A stretch of DNA of 17,993 nucleotides from Chloroflexi bacterium UBA4736 (GTDB lineage: Bacteria > Chloroflexota > Dormibacteria > Dormibacterales > Dormibacteraceae): positions 30,727 to 48,719 of the forward strand of contig DHIW01000078.1 in NCBI GenBank assembly GCA_002404015.1, read 5' to 3'. This document shows positions 7,310-14,454 of this stretch, one piece after another. A model generated the notes under the pieces. It saw nothing but the letters and a program-made list of their open reading frames with translations, ran no database searches and was not told the origin of the DNA. Each line of letters opens with the position of its first letter. Within the stretch, counting starts at the first letter, position 1. Made by a program: the position numbers and the translations under genes.

Positions 7310-8404
7310 GTGGTACCCGATCCGGAGTCGGTCGCGACGGCCCGCGAGGCCGGGCTGCTCTGGGTTTCCGACGAGCGGCAGGGCATCAGCCGCCGCCGGG
7401 CCGGTGACGGCTTCACGTTCCACGACCCGTCCGGGGCCCGCATAGAGGACGAGGACTCGATCTCGCGCATCAGCTCCCTGGCCATCCCGCCGGCCTGGGT
7501 CGAGGTCTGGATCAGCCCGAGCCCGCGCGGCCACGTCCAGGCAACCGGGCGCGACGCCAGAGGCCGCAAGCAGTACCGCTACCACGCTCGCTGGCGAGAG
7601 GTTCGGGACGCCGACAAGTACGGGCGCCTGATCGACTTCGCGCACGTCCTGCCGAGGATCCGGCGCCGCGTCGACCGCGACATGAGGCGCCGTGGCATGC
7701 CCCGAGAGAAGGTCCTGGCGGTGGTGCTCCGGCTCCTGGAGATGACGCTGATCCGGATCGGCAACGAGGAGTACGCCAAGCACAACAAGTCCTTCGGCCT
7801 CACGACACTCCGCAACCGGCATGCCTCGTTCAGAGGCGCCCGAGTGAGCTTCACGTTCCGGGGCAAGAGCGGCCGGGATCACACCGTCGGCATCCGCAAC
7901 CAGAAGCTTGCGAACGTCATCAAGCGTTGTGAGGAGCTGCCCGGCCAGCGACTCTTCCAGTACCGGGGCGAGGATGGAGAGCTGCGGCCCGTGGACTCGG
8001 ACGACGTCAACGCCTACCTGCGCGACGTGTCCGGCCAGGACTTCACCGCCAAGGACTTCCGGACCTGGGCGGGCACGGTGCTGGCCGCCAAGGCCCTGCA
8101 GGAGTACGAGCAGTTCGACTCCGAGGCGCAGGCCAAGAAGAACGTGGTGGCGGCGATCGAGGTGGTGGCCCGCCGCCTCGGCAACACGCGCTCGGTCTGC
8201 CGCAAGTGCTACGTCCACCCGGCGATCGTCGACAGCTACATGGAGGGCGAGATGCTGGAGATGCTGCAGCTGCGTGCCGAAGACCAGCTCACCGGCTCGC
8301 TGCGCCGCCTGAAGCCCGAGGAGGCGGCCGTGCTGGCACTCCTCCAGCAGCGCCTCAAGCGGGAGGCGATGGGCCGCAGGCGCCCGGCGGCCCGAGCGGC
8401 CTGA
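7310..8404 (+). CDS. DNA topoisomerase IB (poxvirus/bacterial type)
   Basis: This ATP-independent enzyme relaxes supercoiled DNA through a 3'-phosphotyrosyl intermediate. The 364-residue protein shows the bacterial TopIB plan. The N-terminal domain contains IPPAWVEVWISPSPRGHVQA and KQYRYHARWREVRD. The catalytic domain follows with RIGNEEYAKHNKSFGLTTLR, an FRGKSG loop carrying the catalytic Lys, and DFRTWAGT with a catalytic Arg. The motif CRKCYVHPAIV places the nucleophilic Tyr at 301 beside the HP pair. The GTG at 7310 was chosen because it starts right at conserved-looking sequence (DPESVATAREAGLLWVSDE). The frame is open to 7196, but that part has low-complexity character and crosses the promoter region. 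There is no Shine-Dalgarno site. It converges on the anti-sigma gene with six bases between stops. Accessory in most soil bacteria that have it. Confidence 0.94.
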   Translation: MVPDPESVATAREAGLLWVSDERQGISRRRAGDGFTFHDPSGARIEDEDSISRISSLAIPPAWVEVWISPSPRGHVQATGRDARGRKQYRYHARWREVRDADKYGRLIDFAHVLPRIRRRVDRDMRRRGMPREKVLAVVLRLLEMTLIRIGNEEYAKHNKSFGLTTLRNRHASFRGARVSFTFRGKSGRDHTVGIRNQKLANVIKRCEELPGQRLFQYRGEDGELRPVDSDDVNAYLRDVSGQDFTAKDFRTWAGTVLAAKALQEYEQFDSEAQAKKNVVAAIEVVARRLGNTRSVCRKCYVHPAIVDSYMEGEMLEMLQLRAEDQLTGSLRRLKPEEAAVLALLQQRLKREAMGRRRPAARAA

Positions 8405-8416
8405 CAGGGATCAGGC
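8399..8416. terminator. Small hairpin shared by two convergent stop codons
   Basis: GCCTGA (8399-8404) and TCAGGC (8411-8416) form a 6-bp stem with a 6-nt loop that includes both stop codons of the convergent topoisomerase and anti-sigma genes. No T tract follows on either strand, so terminator function is uncertain. Confidence 0.3.
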
Positions 8417-8641
8417 GGATTTCCACTCCCGGAAGGCGTGCAGCAGCGTCCGCTCCATGGCCGGCGGCACCGATTCCACGCCAAGCCGGCCCACCAGCCG
8501 GAGGGTGGTGCGCAGCTGCTGGAGAAAGGCCGTGCAGCCCTCGCAGCCCGCGAGGTGAGTCTCGAAGCGGCGGCCGTCCGATTCGGAAAGGGCGCCTTCC
8601 AGGTAGTCGGTGACCAGGCGGATGAGCTCCCGGCAGGTCAT
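8411..8641 (-). CDS. Zinc-binding anti-sigma factor (ZAS, zf-HC2 domain)
   Basis: The 76-residue protein begins MTCRELIRLVTDYLEG and carries HLAGCEGC, the H-x3-C-x2-C zinc motif of ZAS anti-sigma factors (H29, C33, C36; C3 is a further ligand candidate). Such proteins hold their ECF sigma factor inactive. Some (RsrA type) release it when the zinc thiols are oxidised, while others are structural and not redox-active, and sequence cannot tell which applies. There is no TM segment, so it is cytoplasmic, unlike the common membrane-anchored type. Its ATG overlaps the sigma stop as ATGA, ensuring coupled synthesis of the pair. It is the last gene of the operon. Confidence 0.9.
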   Translation of the reverse strand: MTCRELIRLVTDYLEGALSESDGRRFETHLAGCEGCTAFLQQLRTTLRLVGRLGVESVPPAMERTLLHAFREWKSA

Positions 8642-9276
8642 CGCAGGTACTCCTCGAGCGCTCGCCGGACCGCTGCGCGGGCGCGGTGGAGGCGCACCCG
8701 CTGGTTGGCCGGGCTGATGTCCAGGAAGCGGGACACCTCCTCCCCGCTCCAGCCCGCCACGTCGCGCAGGACGATGACCTCGCGCAGCTTGGGCGGCAGC
8801 CCGCGAAGGGCCCCCTCGATCTCGTCCCGGGTCTCCCCCGAGAGGAGGCGCTCTTCGGGCAGGCCGTCCCAGCCGGCGGGCGGCCGCGACCACATCCCGG
8901 CCCCGTCGAAGCGGTCCGGATCGACAATCTCGCCGGAGCCGTCGCGCTGGAAGAGCGAGGAGAACGGCAGGCTGCGCGACTCTTTGCGGTGGCGCGAGCG
9001 TGCGACGTTGACCAGGATCCGGAAGATCCAGGTCGCCAGCGAGGAGCGGCCCTCGAACCGGTCGAGGGATTGGAGCACCGCGATCCAGGTCTCCTGGACG
9101 ACCTCTTCGGCGACCGCCCGATCGCCGACGTAGCTCATCGCCAGGCGCAGCATGGCGCCGTGGTGGCGCTGGGTCAGGGCCTCGAAAGCGCGCTCGTCGC
9201 CCGCGCGCAGGGCCTCCAGATCGGGGTCCCTCGCGGCCGTCGCCATGCGCCGCCCAGAATACGCGGCGACGCTCAT
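8638..9276 (-). CDS. ECF-type RNA polymerase sigma factor
   Basis: Sigma-70 family, extracytoplasmic-function group. Region 2 spans FEALTQRHHGAMLRLAMSYV through AEEVVQETWIAVLQSLDRF and ATWIFRILVNVARSRHRKES. Region 4 spans LRGLPPKLREVIVLRDVAGW through EEVSRFLDISPANQRVRLHR and ARAAVRRALEEYL. The linker is unusually long (about 55 residues) and contains DPDRFDGAGMWSRPPAGW, seen in ECF groups that pair with zinc anti-sigma factors. Two starts are plausible. ATG 9276 overlaps the reductase stop (ATGA) and gives 212 residues. ATG 9246 gives 202 residues and has a TATTCT box nine bases upstream, suggesting a separate, possibly autoregulated, leaderless promoter. No GGAAC-type ECF -35 box is visible. 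It presumably controls the operon it belongs to; this is inference. Confidence 0.93.
   Translation of the reverse strand: MSVAAYSGRRMATAARDPDLEALRAGDERAFEALTQRHHGAMLRLAMSYVGDRAVAEEVVQETWIAVLQSLDRFEGRSSLATWIFRILVNVARSRHRKESRSLPFSSLFQRDGSGEIVDPDRFDGAGMWSRPPAGWDGLPEERLLSGETRDEIEGALRGLPPKLREVIVLRDVAGWSGEEVSRFLDISPANQRVRLHRARAAVRRALEEYLR
9256..9261 (-). promoter_or_regulatory. Candidate internal -10 box for the sigma factor
   Basis: TATTCT on the minus strand ends nine bases before ATG 9246, inside the codons that would only be used from ATG 9276. If active, it would let the sigma/anti-sigma pair be transcribed apart from aquaporin and reductase. Confidence 0.35.
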
Positions 9277-10622
9277 CTCAGCTCGTCGAGGACACCCTGG
9301 AGGACCCGCGAGAAGGTCGGGAAGGCATGGATGGTGTCGGCCAGCACCGGGAGCGGTACCTCTGCCCGGAGGGCCAGCACGAGCTCGTGGATCATCTCGC
9401 CGGCCCGCGGGCTGACGATGGTGGCGCCGACGAGGACCCGGCGGTCCAGGTCCGCGACCAGCTTGACCAATCCGTCCTGGAAATCGTGGATGTAGCCGCG
9501 GGCGGAGTTGGCGGCGTCGGCGCTGGCGACCCGTACATTGATCCCCTGGGCCTTCGCCTGGGCTTCGGTCAGGCCCACGCTGGCGACCTCGGGGTCGGTA
9601 AAGGTGACCCGCGGCACCGCCACGTGGTTGGCCGGACGCTCCTGACCACGCAGCCGGCGGCCGATCAGGGTTCCGTGGTAGTGGGCGACGTGCGTGAAGC
9701 CGGCGATGCCGGTCACGTCACCCCCCGCCCAGACCCGCTCGCCGGCGGCCAGGGTCTCGGGTTCGACCTCCAGCCAGCCCCGCTCGGACGTGTGCAGGCC
9801 CGACGCCGGTAGATCGAAGCCGTCCAGGTTGGGCCGCCGGCCGGTGGCAACCAGAAGGCGCTCCGATTCAACCGGTTGCCCGCCCTCCAGGAGCACGCGC
9901 AGTCCGGGCTCGACGCCGGTGACCCGGGCCCCCGTGATGACCGTGATCCCGTCGCGCTCGAGGTGCTTACGCAGCAGGTCGCCCGCCTCGGGCTCCTCGG
10001 CCGGGATCAGGCGCTCCACGCCCTGGAGCACGGCCACCCTGGTCCCGAAACGGGCGAAAGCCTGGGCCAGCTCAACCCCCACCGCCCCGCCCCCGATGAC
10101 GGCCAGGCGGCCGGGCAGCTCGCGGGCCAGGACGGCTTCCCGGTTAGTCCAGTAGTCGACCTTGTCGAGGCCGCTGATAGGGGGCGGGGCCGCCCGGGAA
10201 CCGCTGGCCACTACGACCGCCCGGCGGGCCTTCAGTGCGACGCCGTCCACCTCCACGCGGTCCGCGGCCAAAATCGCGGCCGCGCCGCGGAGCAGGCTGG
10301 CGCCCCCGTCGGTGATGGCCTTCGCGGGGTTGCTGTCATCCAGGTCCCGCGCCATGTACAAGGTCCTCTGGGCGCTCTTGCCGAAGTCCACGTCGTACTC
10401 GACCCGGCTGGCCGCCAGCCCCCGCGCTCGGTCGGCCTCCTTCAGCGTCTCGGCGTTGCGGATCATGGTCTTGCTGGGGATGCAGCCCCAGTAGGGACAC
10501 TCGCCCCCGACCAGGTCGGCCTCGACCATGGCCAGCGAAAGCCCGGATCCGCGCAGCTCCGCCGCCACCGCCTCTCCGCAGGGACCCGCTCCCACGCAGA
10601 TCACGTCGAAATCGCGGTCCAT
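9273..10622 (-). CDS. FAD-dependent pyridine nucleotide-disulfide oxidoreductase (Lpd-like, lacking the His-Glu dyad)
   Basis: A class I flavoprotein disulfide reductase of 449 residues. The FAD motif VGAGPCGEAV starts near residue 10, and the redox-active pair C42/C47 lies in GGECPYWGCIPSK (Lpd has GGTCLNVGCIPSK). The NAD(P)-binding motif is VIGGGAVGVELAQAF near 174, and the second FAD motif is VWAGGDVTGIAGFTH. The C-terminal HAFPTFSRVLQ replaces the Lpd HAHPTxxE motif, so the catalytic His is Phe and the Glu is Arg. It is therefore unlikely to be a true dihydrolipoamide dehydrogenase. The electron acceptor could be a low-molecular-weight disulfide, a quinone or a protein. It starts 31 bp after the aquaporin gene and overlaps the sigma gene by four bases, suggesting a role in the sigma/anti-sigma redox circuit. 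Confidence 0.88.
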   Translation of the reverse strand: MDRDFDVICVGAGPCGEAVAAELRGSGLSLAMVEADLVGGECPYWGCIPSKTMIRNAETLKEADRARGLAASRVEYDVDFGKSAQRTLYMARDLDDSNPAKAITDGGASLLRGAAAILAADRVEVDGVALKARRAVVVASGSRAAPPPISGLDKVDYWTNREAVLARELPGRLAVIGGGAVGVELAQAFARFGTRVAVLQGVERLIPAEEPEAGDLLRKHLERDGITVITGARVTGVEPGLRVLLEGGQPVESERLLVATGRRPNLDGFDLPASGLHTSERGWLEVEPETLAAGERVWAGGDVTGIAGFTHVAHYHGTLIGRRLRGQERPANHVAVPRVTFTDPEVASVGLTEAQAKAQGINVRVASADAANSARGYIHDFQDGLVKLVADLDRRVLVGATIVSPRAGEMIHELVLALRAEVPLPVLADTIHAFPTFSRVLQGVLDELR

Positions 10623-10653
10623 CAGGACACCAGTGCCGGCAGCGGAGCGATCG

Positions 10654-11358
10654 TTACTGTTGAGGCACCGGCGCGGGGGCGCCCGGCGAGGGATCGCCCT
10701 CGGGCGGCGGCAGCGCCTCGAGATGGGCGGTCTGCACGGCGTGTATGCCGGCCCCGACGGCGCCGCCGATCAGCGGCCCCACGATGTAGATCCACAGGTC
10801 GGTCCAGGAGCCTCCCGCGAACAGGGCGCCGCCGAGAGTGGCGCCAAAGCCCAGAGCCGGGTTGAAGGCGCCGCCCGAGATTGGGCCGGCGGTGAAAGCG
10901 GCGACGACGATCGTGAAGCCGATCGCCAGCCCGTAGAACGAGTTGCCCTGCGTGGCCCGGGTGACGGCCACGTTGAGCACGACCAGGGCCAGCGCGGCCG
11001 TGAAGACAAGCTCCAGGGCGAGTGCGCTCGCGGTTGCCGCATTGTGGGCCGGGTGGATGCCCGGCGTCTTGCCGCTCACCAGGTAGCCGAAAACGAAGGC
11101 CAGCACGCCGCCCACCAGCTGCACAGCCCAGTACGACGCCAGGTCCAGCGCGTCGATCTTCCGGCGCAGGAACACGGCCAGGGTGACCGCCGGGTTGTAG
11201 TGCGCGCCCGAGACGTGGCCGCCCATGTACACCATCGCCATGAGCGCCCCGCCGATCGCCAGCGGCGCCAGGGAACCGGCTCCGCCGGAGAGCGCGATTA
11301 CGGTGAAGAAGCCAAAGGTTCCAACCAGCTCCGTGAGCAGCTTGGGCCACCTCGTCAT
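10654..11358 (-). CDS. Aquaporin / MIP-family channel with non-canonical selectivity filter
   Basis: A 234-residue, six-TM channel of the major intrinsic protein family. The first NPA motif is SGAHYNPAVTL (residues 55-57), preceded by VYMGGHVSG. The second is SGGAFNPALGFG (166-168). In classical aquaporins the second NPA is followed by Arg, part of the aromatic/arginine filter; here residue 169 is Leu, so selectivity should differ from a strict water channel. Bacterial relatives with NPA-V/L exist, and peroxide or small neutral solutes are possible. The Pro-rich tail ALPPPEGDPSPGAPAPVPQQ is cytoplasmic. The ATG at 11358 has a TATGAT box eight bases upstream and no Shine-Dalgarno site. First gene of the operon with the disulfide reductase and sigma/anti-sigma pair. 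Confidence 0.93.
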   Translation of the reverse strand: MTRWPKLLTELVGTFGFFTVIALSGGAGSLAPLAIGGALMAMVYMGGHVSGAHYNPAVTLAVFLRRKIDALDLASYWAVQLVGGVLAFVFGYLVSGKTPGIHPAHNAATASALALELVFTAALALVVLNVAVTRATQGNSFYGLAIGFTIVVAAFTAGPISGGAFNPALGFGATLGGALFAGGSWTDLWIYIVGPLIGGAVGAGIHAVQTAHLEALPPPEGDPSPGAPAPVPQQ

Positions 11359-11366
11359 CGCCCGTA

Positions 11367-11376
11367 ATCATAGGAT
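11367..11376. promoter_or_regulatory. Overlapping divergent -10 boxes between aquaporin and peptidase genes
   Basis: Only 24 bp separate the two start codons. On the minus strand TATGAT (11372-11367) ends eight bases before the aquaporin ATG. On the plus strand TAGGAT (11371-11376) ends six bases before the peptidase ATG. The boxes share two base pairs, so the two polymerases cannot occupy them together. Both mRNAs should be leaderless or nearly so. No strong -35 boxes are visible; they would have to lie inside the opposite coding regions. Confidence 0.6.
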
Positions 11377-11382
11377 TGGGCA

Positions 11383-13089
11383 ATGCGCACCGTGACCCTG
11401 CCGTCCACGCCCGAGGCATTCCGGGACGGCCGCTGGGAGGACATCCTGCCCTACTACGAGGAGCTCGCGGTCCGGCCTCTTGACGACGTCGAGGACTGGC
11501 TGCGCGACTGGTCGCGGCTCGAGAGCCTGCTGGGCGAGGCGCACACGCTGGCCTCGATCCGCTACACGAGCGACACCACCGACCCGGAGTGGGAGGATCG
11601 CTACCTGCGCTTCTCCGCCGACGTCGGGCCCAAGGCCGGCGAGCAGTCGGTGCGGCTGGGCCGGCGGCTCGTCGAGAGTGGCCACAGCCGGGCGGGCCTG
11701 GAGACGGCCGTGCGCCGGTTCCGGAACTCGATCGACCTGTTCCGCGAGGAGAACGTGCCCCTGCAGGGCGAGCTCTCGAAGCTCAATGCCCGCCACCAGA
11801 AGCTGACCGGCGCGATGACGGTCGAGTGGGACGGACAGGAGATGACGCCGATGCAGCTGCGTCCTTACATAGCGGCCGCCGACCGGTCGGTGAGAGAGCG
11901 AGCCTGGCGGTTGCACTACCAGCCCTACATCGATCAGCGCGACGAGATGGCGGCCATCTTCGACGCCCAGTACGAGCTGCGCCAGCGCAGCGCTCGCAAC
12001 GCCGGCTTCGCGAACTACCGCGACTACGCCCACCGCCAGCGCAATCGCTTCGACTACACGTCCGACGACTGCCTGCGCTGGCACGAGGCCGTTGAGCTGA
12101 CCGCCGTGCCCGCCGCCAAGCGGATCCTGGACCGCCACCGGAGGGAGTTCGGGCTCGACGTGCTGCGGCCCTGGGACGTCGAGTACAACCCCGACAGCCT
12201 GGGCCGGCCGCCCCTGAAACCGTTCGCGGAGACCTCCGTGCTGGCAGACCGCGCGGGCAGGATGTTCGAGCGAGTCGACCCGGAGCTGGGCCGCCACTTC
12301 CAGACGATGATGGAGGAGGAGCTGCTCGACCTCGACTCGCGAAAGGGCAAGGCGCCGGGCGGCTACTGCACCTCGCTGCCCTTCCGAGAGCGGCCGTTCA
12401 TCTTCATGAACTCGGCGGGCGTCGACGGGGACGTGAAGACCCTGCTGCACGAGGCCGGGCACGCCTTCCACAGCTTCGAGACGATGGCCGCCCAGCCGCT
12501 CGTCTGGCAGCGCACATACGGCTCCGAGATGGCGGAGGTGGCGTCGATGTCGATGGAGCTGCTGGCCGGGCGCTACCTGGAGGAGTCGGCGGGCGGGCTC
12601 TACTCGCCGGAGGAGGCTCGCCGATCACGCATCCAGCACTTGGAGGGGATCGTGCTCTTCTTCGGCCACTGCGCCTCCGTGGACGCCTTCCAGCATTGGA
12701 TCTACACGGACCCGCTCGGCGCCGACCGGGACGCCAGGGACCGGAAGTGGCTCGAGCTGCGCTCGCGCTTCCAGCGCGGCGTCGACTGGAGCGGACTCGA
12801 CGCGCAGCGCGTCGCGCGCTGGTACGCGCAGCTGCACATCTTCCTGCACCCCTTTTACTACATCGAGTACGGCATCGCGCAGCTGGGCGCCCTCCAGGTC
12901 TGGCGGAACGCGCTGCGCGACCAGCGGGCGGCCGTCTCCGCCTACCGGGGCGCCCTGGCACTGGGCGGCTCCCGGCCGCTGCCTGAGCTCTACGAGGCGG
13001 CGGGCGCCCGGCTGGTGTTCGACGCGGCCGGCATGAGCGAGCTCATCGACCTCTGCGAGTCGGAGCTGGACCGACTCATCAAAGACTGA
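11383..13089 (+). CDS. M3-family metallopeptidase (oligoendopeptidase F-like)
   Basis: This cytoplasmic zinc peptidase, which cleaves short peptides, has 568 residues, normal for PepF-like M3B enzymes. The zinc motif LLHEAGHAFHSFE places HEAGH at residues 356-360. The third ligand is E385 in SEMAEVASMSMELL, 25 residues after the second His, as in PepF (EVAST-type motif). The N-terminal helical region includes ARHQKLTGAMTVEWDGQEMT, typical of the family. Near the C-terminus, HIFLHPFYYIEYGIAQLGAL carries the conserved Tyr-rich stretch involved in substrate binding. There is no signal peptide. The ATG at 11383 is preceded by a TAGGAT box six bases away and no Shine-Dalgarno site, so it is probably leaderless. 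It converges on the thiolase, separated by two strong hairpins. Confidence 0.94.
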   Translation: MRTVTLPSTPEAFRDGRWEDILPYYEELAVRPLDDVEDWLRDWSRLESLLGEAHTLASIRYTSDTTDPEWEDRYLRFSADVGPKAGEQSVRLGRRLVESGHSRAGLETAVRRFRNSIDLFREENVPLQGELSKLNARHQKLTGAMTVEWDGQEMTPMQLRPYIAAADRSVRERAWRLHYQPYIDQRDEMAAIFDAQYELRQRSARNAGFANYRDYAHRQRNRFDYTSDDCLRWHEAVELTAVPAAKRILDRHRREFGLDVLRPWDVEYNPDSLGRPPLKPFAETSVLADRAGRMFERVDPELGRHFQTMMEEELLDLDSRKGKAPGGYCTSLPFRERPFIFMNSAGVDGDVKTLLHEAGHAFHSFETMAAQPLVWQRTYGSEMAEVASMSMELLAGRYLEESAGGLYSPEEARRSRIQHLEGIVLFFGHCASVDAFQHWIYTDPLGADRDARDRKWLELRSRFQRGVDWSGLDAQRVARWYAQLHIFLHPFYYIEYGIAQLGALQVWRNALRDQRAAVSAYRGALALGGSRPLPELYEAAGARLVFDAAGMSELIDLCESELDRLIKD

Positions 13090-13098
13090 TCGAGAAGA

Positions 13099-13127
13099 CG
13101 GGGGAGAACCTCGCGGTTCCTCCCCCG
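13099..13127. terminator. Hairpin after the M3 peptidase gene
   Basis: The arms CGGGGGAGAACC (13099-13110) and GGTTCCTCCCCCG (13115-13127) pair over 12 bp with one bulged base and a TCGC loop. It starts nine bases after the peptidase stop. There is no T run, so it may act as a Rho-independent-like stop or as an mRNA end protector. Confidence 0.55.
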
Positions 13128-13135
13128 AGTCAAGC

Positions 13136-13154
13136 GGCCCGGCGGAGCCGGGCC
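13136..13154. terminator. Second hairpin between convergent peptidase and thiolase genes
   Basis: GGCCCGGC (13136-13143) and GCCGGGCC (13147-13154) form a perfect 8-bp GC stem with a GGA loop, followed by only TT on the plus strand. Lying between two convergent genes, it could serve either strand. The remaining bases to 13197 show nothing else. Confidence 0.5.
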
Positions 13155-13197
13155 TTCGCGCCGCGCCATCTATCTGATCAAGCGGGCCCCAAGGCGG

Positions 13198-14361
13198 TTA
13201 GTTCAGCCTTTCGAAGATCATGGCCATGCCCTGGCCGCCGCCTACGCACATGGTCTCCAGGCCGTAGGTCTTGTCCATGGTCTGGAGGTCGTTTAGAAGC
13301 GTGCAGAGGATGCGGGCACCGGTCATCCCGAAGGGGTGGCCGAGCGCGATCGCCCCGCCGTGGGGGTTCAGCTTGTCGCTGAAGGGGTCGACCCCGAGCG
13401 CTCGCGCGCTGGGGATGACCTGGGCCGCGAAAGCCTCATTGATCTCGACCACGTCGATGTCGCCGATGGTCATGCCGGCTCGCTTCAAGGCCGTCCTGGA
13501 GGCGTCGATCGGGCCCAGGCCCATGAACTCGGGCTCGAGGGCGGAGAGGCCCGTCGAGACGATGCGGGCCAGCGGCTTGATGCCCAGCTCCTTGGCCTTG
13601 GTGTCGGACATGACGACCACGGCGGCGGCGCCATCGTTGAGGGGGCAGGAGTTGCCGGCGGTCACGCTGCCGTCCTCCCGGAAGACCGGCTTCAGCGCGG
13701 CCAGGACCTCGACCGTCGTTCCCGGACGGGGGCCGTCGTCTTTGCTGAACGTCTCGCCGTTGGGGAGCGGCACCGGGATGATCTCGCGGTCGAAGAAGCC
13801 GTTGTCGCGGGCCTCGACGGCCCGGTTCTGGCTCCTGGCGGCGAAACGATCCATCTCCTCGCGGCTGATCTTCTCGCGGCGCGCCACGTTCTCGGCCGTC
13901 TCCCCCATCGCGATGTAGATGTCCGGGTACTCCTCGTCGTTGCCCGGCTTGAGCCGCGGGTTCTGGGCGTCGGGAGGATCGGACGTGCCGTTGCCGAACC
14001 GGGAGACGCACTCCACGCCGACGCTGAGGAAGACGTCCCCCTCACCGGCCTTGATGGCGTGAGCCGCCATTCGAGTGGTCTGCAGGCTGGACGAGCAGTA
14101 GCGGGTCACGGTGCAGCCCGGCACGTCGAGCCGGCTCAGGATCGAGATCACCCGGCCCAGGTTGAAGCCCTGCTCCCCGCCCGGCAGGCCGCAGCCGCAG
14201 ATCAGGTCCTCGATCAGCGCGTGGTCCAGCTGGGGCAGTTTCTCCAGCACCTTCAGGGTCACGTGCGAAGCCAGGTCGTCGGGCCTCACGTCGACCAGCG
14301 AGCCCTTGAACGCACGGCCTATGGGCGAGCGGCCGGTGGCGACGATGACGGCTTCAGGCAT
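13198..14361 (-). CDS. Thiolase family protein (acetyl-CoA C-acyltransferase)
   Basis: The 387-residue enzyme either cleaves 3-ketoacyl-CoA or condenses acetyl-CoA. The nucleophilic Cys is C89 in TRYCSSSLQT. The C-terminal catalytic residues are H342 in GGAIALGHPFGMTGAR and C372 in MCVGGGQGMAM, and NEAFA precedes them. All match the degradative/biosynthetic thiolase fold. The ATG at 14361 was chosen because AGGAGGAG lies nine to eleven bases upstream; the in-frame TTG at 14370 sits only two bases from that site. A TAAACT hexamer at 14411-14406 is a possible -10 box 45 nt upstream. It follows ilvN on the same strand with a gap of nearly 90 bp, so it may have its own promoter. Substrate chain length cannot be inferred. 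The acyl-CoA dehydrogenase remnant at 5472 is the only other fatty-acid gene here. Confidence 0.92.
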   Translation of the reverse strand: MPEAVIVATGRSPIGRAFKGSLVDVRPDDLASHVTLKVLEKLPQLDHALIEDLICGCGLPGGEQGFNLGRVISILSRLDVPGCTVTRYCSSSLQTTRMAAHAIKAGEGDVFLSVGVECVSRFGNGTSDPPDAQNPRLKPGNDEEYPDIYIAMGETAENVARREKISREEMDRFAARSQNRAVEARDNGFFDREIIPVPLPNGETFSKDDGPRPGTTVEVLAALKPVFREDGSVTAGNSCPLNDGAAAVVVMSDTKAKELGIKPLARIVSTGLSALEPEFMGLGPIDASRTALKRAGMTIGDIDVVEINEAFAAQVIPSARALGVDPFSDKLNPHGGAIALGHPFGMTGARILCTLLNDLQTMDKTYGLETMCVGGGQGMAMIFERLN

Positions 14362-14384
14362 GTGATTCAACTCCTCCTGGCGAC

Positions 14385-14435
14385 GGCGGTCAGACGTTCA
14401 GGCTGAGTTTACGGGCAACCGCCGGCGGTCAGACG
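14385..14435. repeat. Pair of 12-bp direct repeats upstream of the thiolase
   Basis: GGCGGTCAGACG occurs at 14385-14396 and again at 14424-14435, 39 bp apart, flanking the TAAACT candidate -10 box of the thiolase gene. They could be binding sites for a regulator; the spacing is close to four helical turns. Confidence 0.4.
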
Positions 14436-14454
14436 GCGACCCCGTCCGACCGCG

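Noticed and set aside
11368..12471. Minus-strand open frame opposite the M3 peptidase
   Set aside because: The zinc motif and family sequence lie on the plus strand; the antisense frame is a compositional artefact.
13336..14406. Plus-strand open frame opposite the thiolase
   Set aside because: The thiolase catalytic residues are intact on the minus strand; the antisense frame has no recognisable features.
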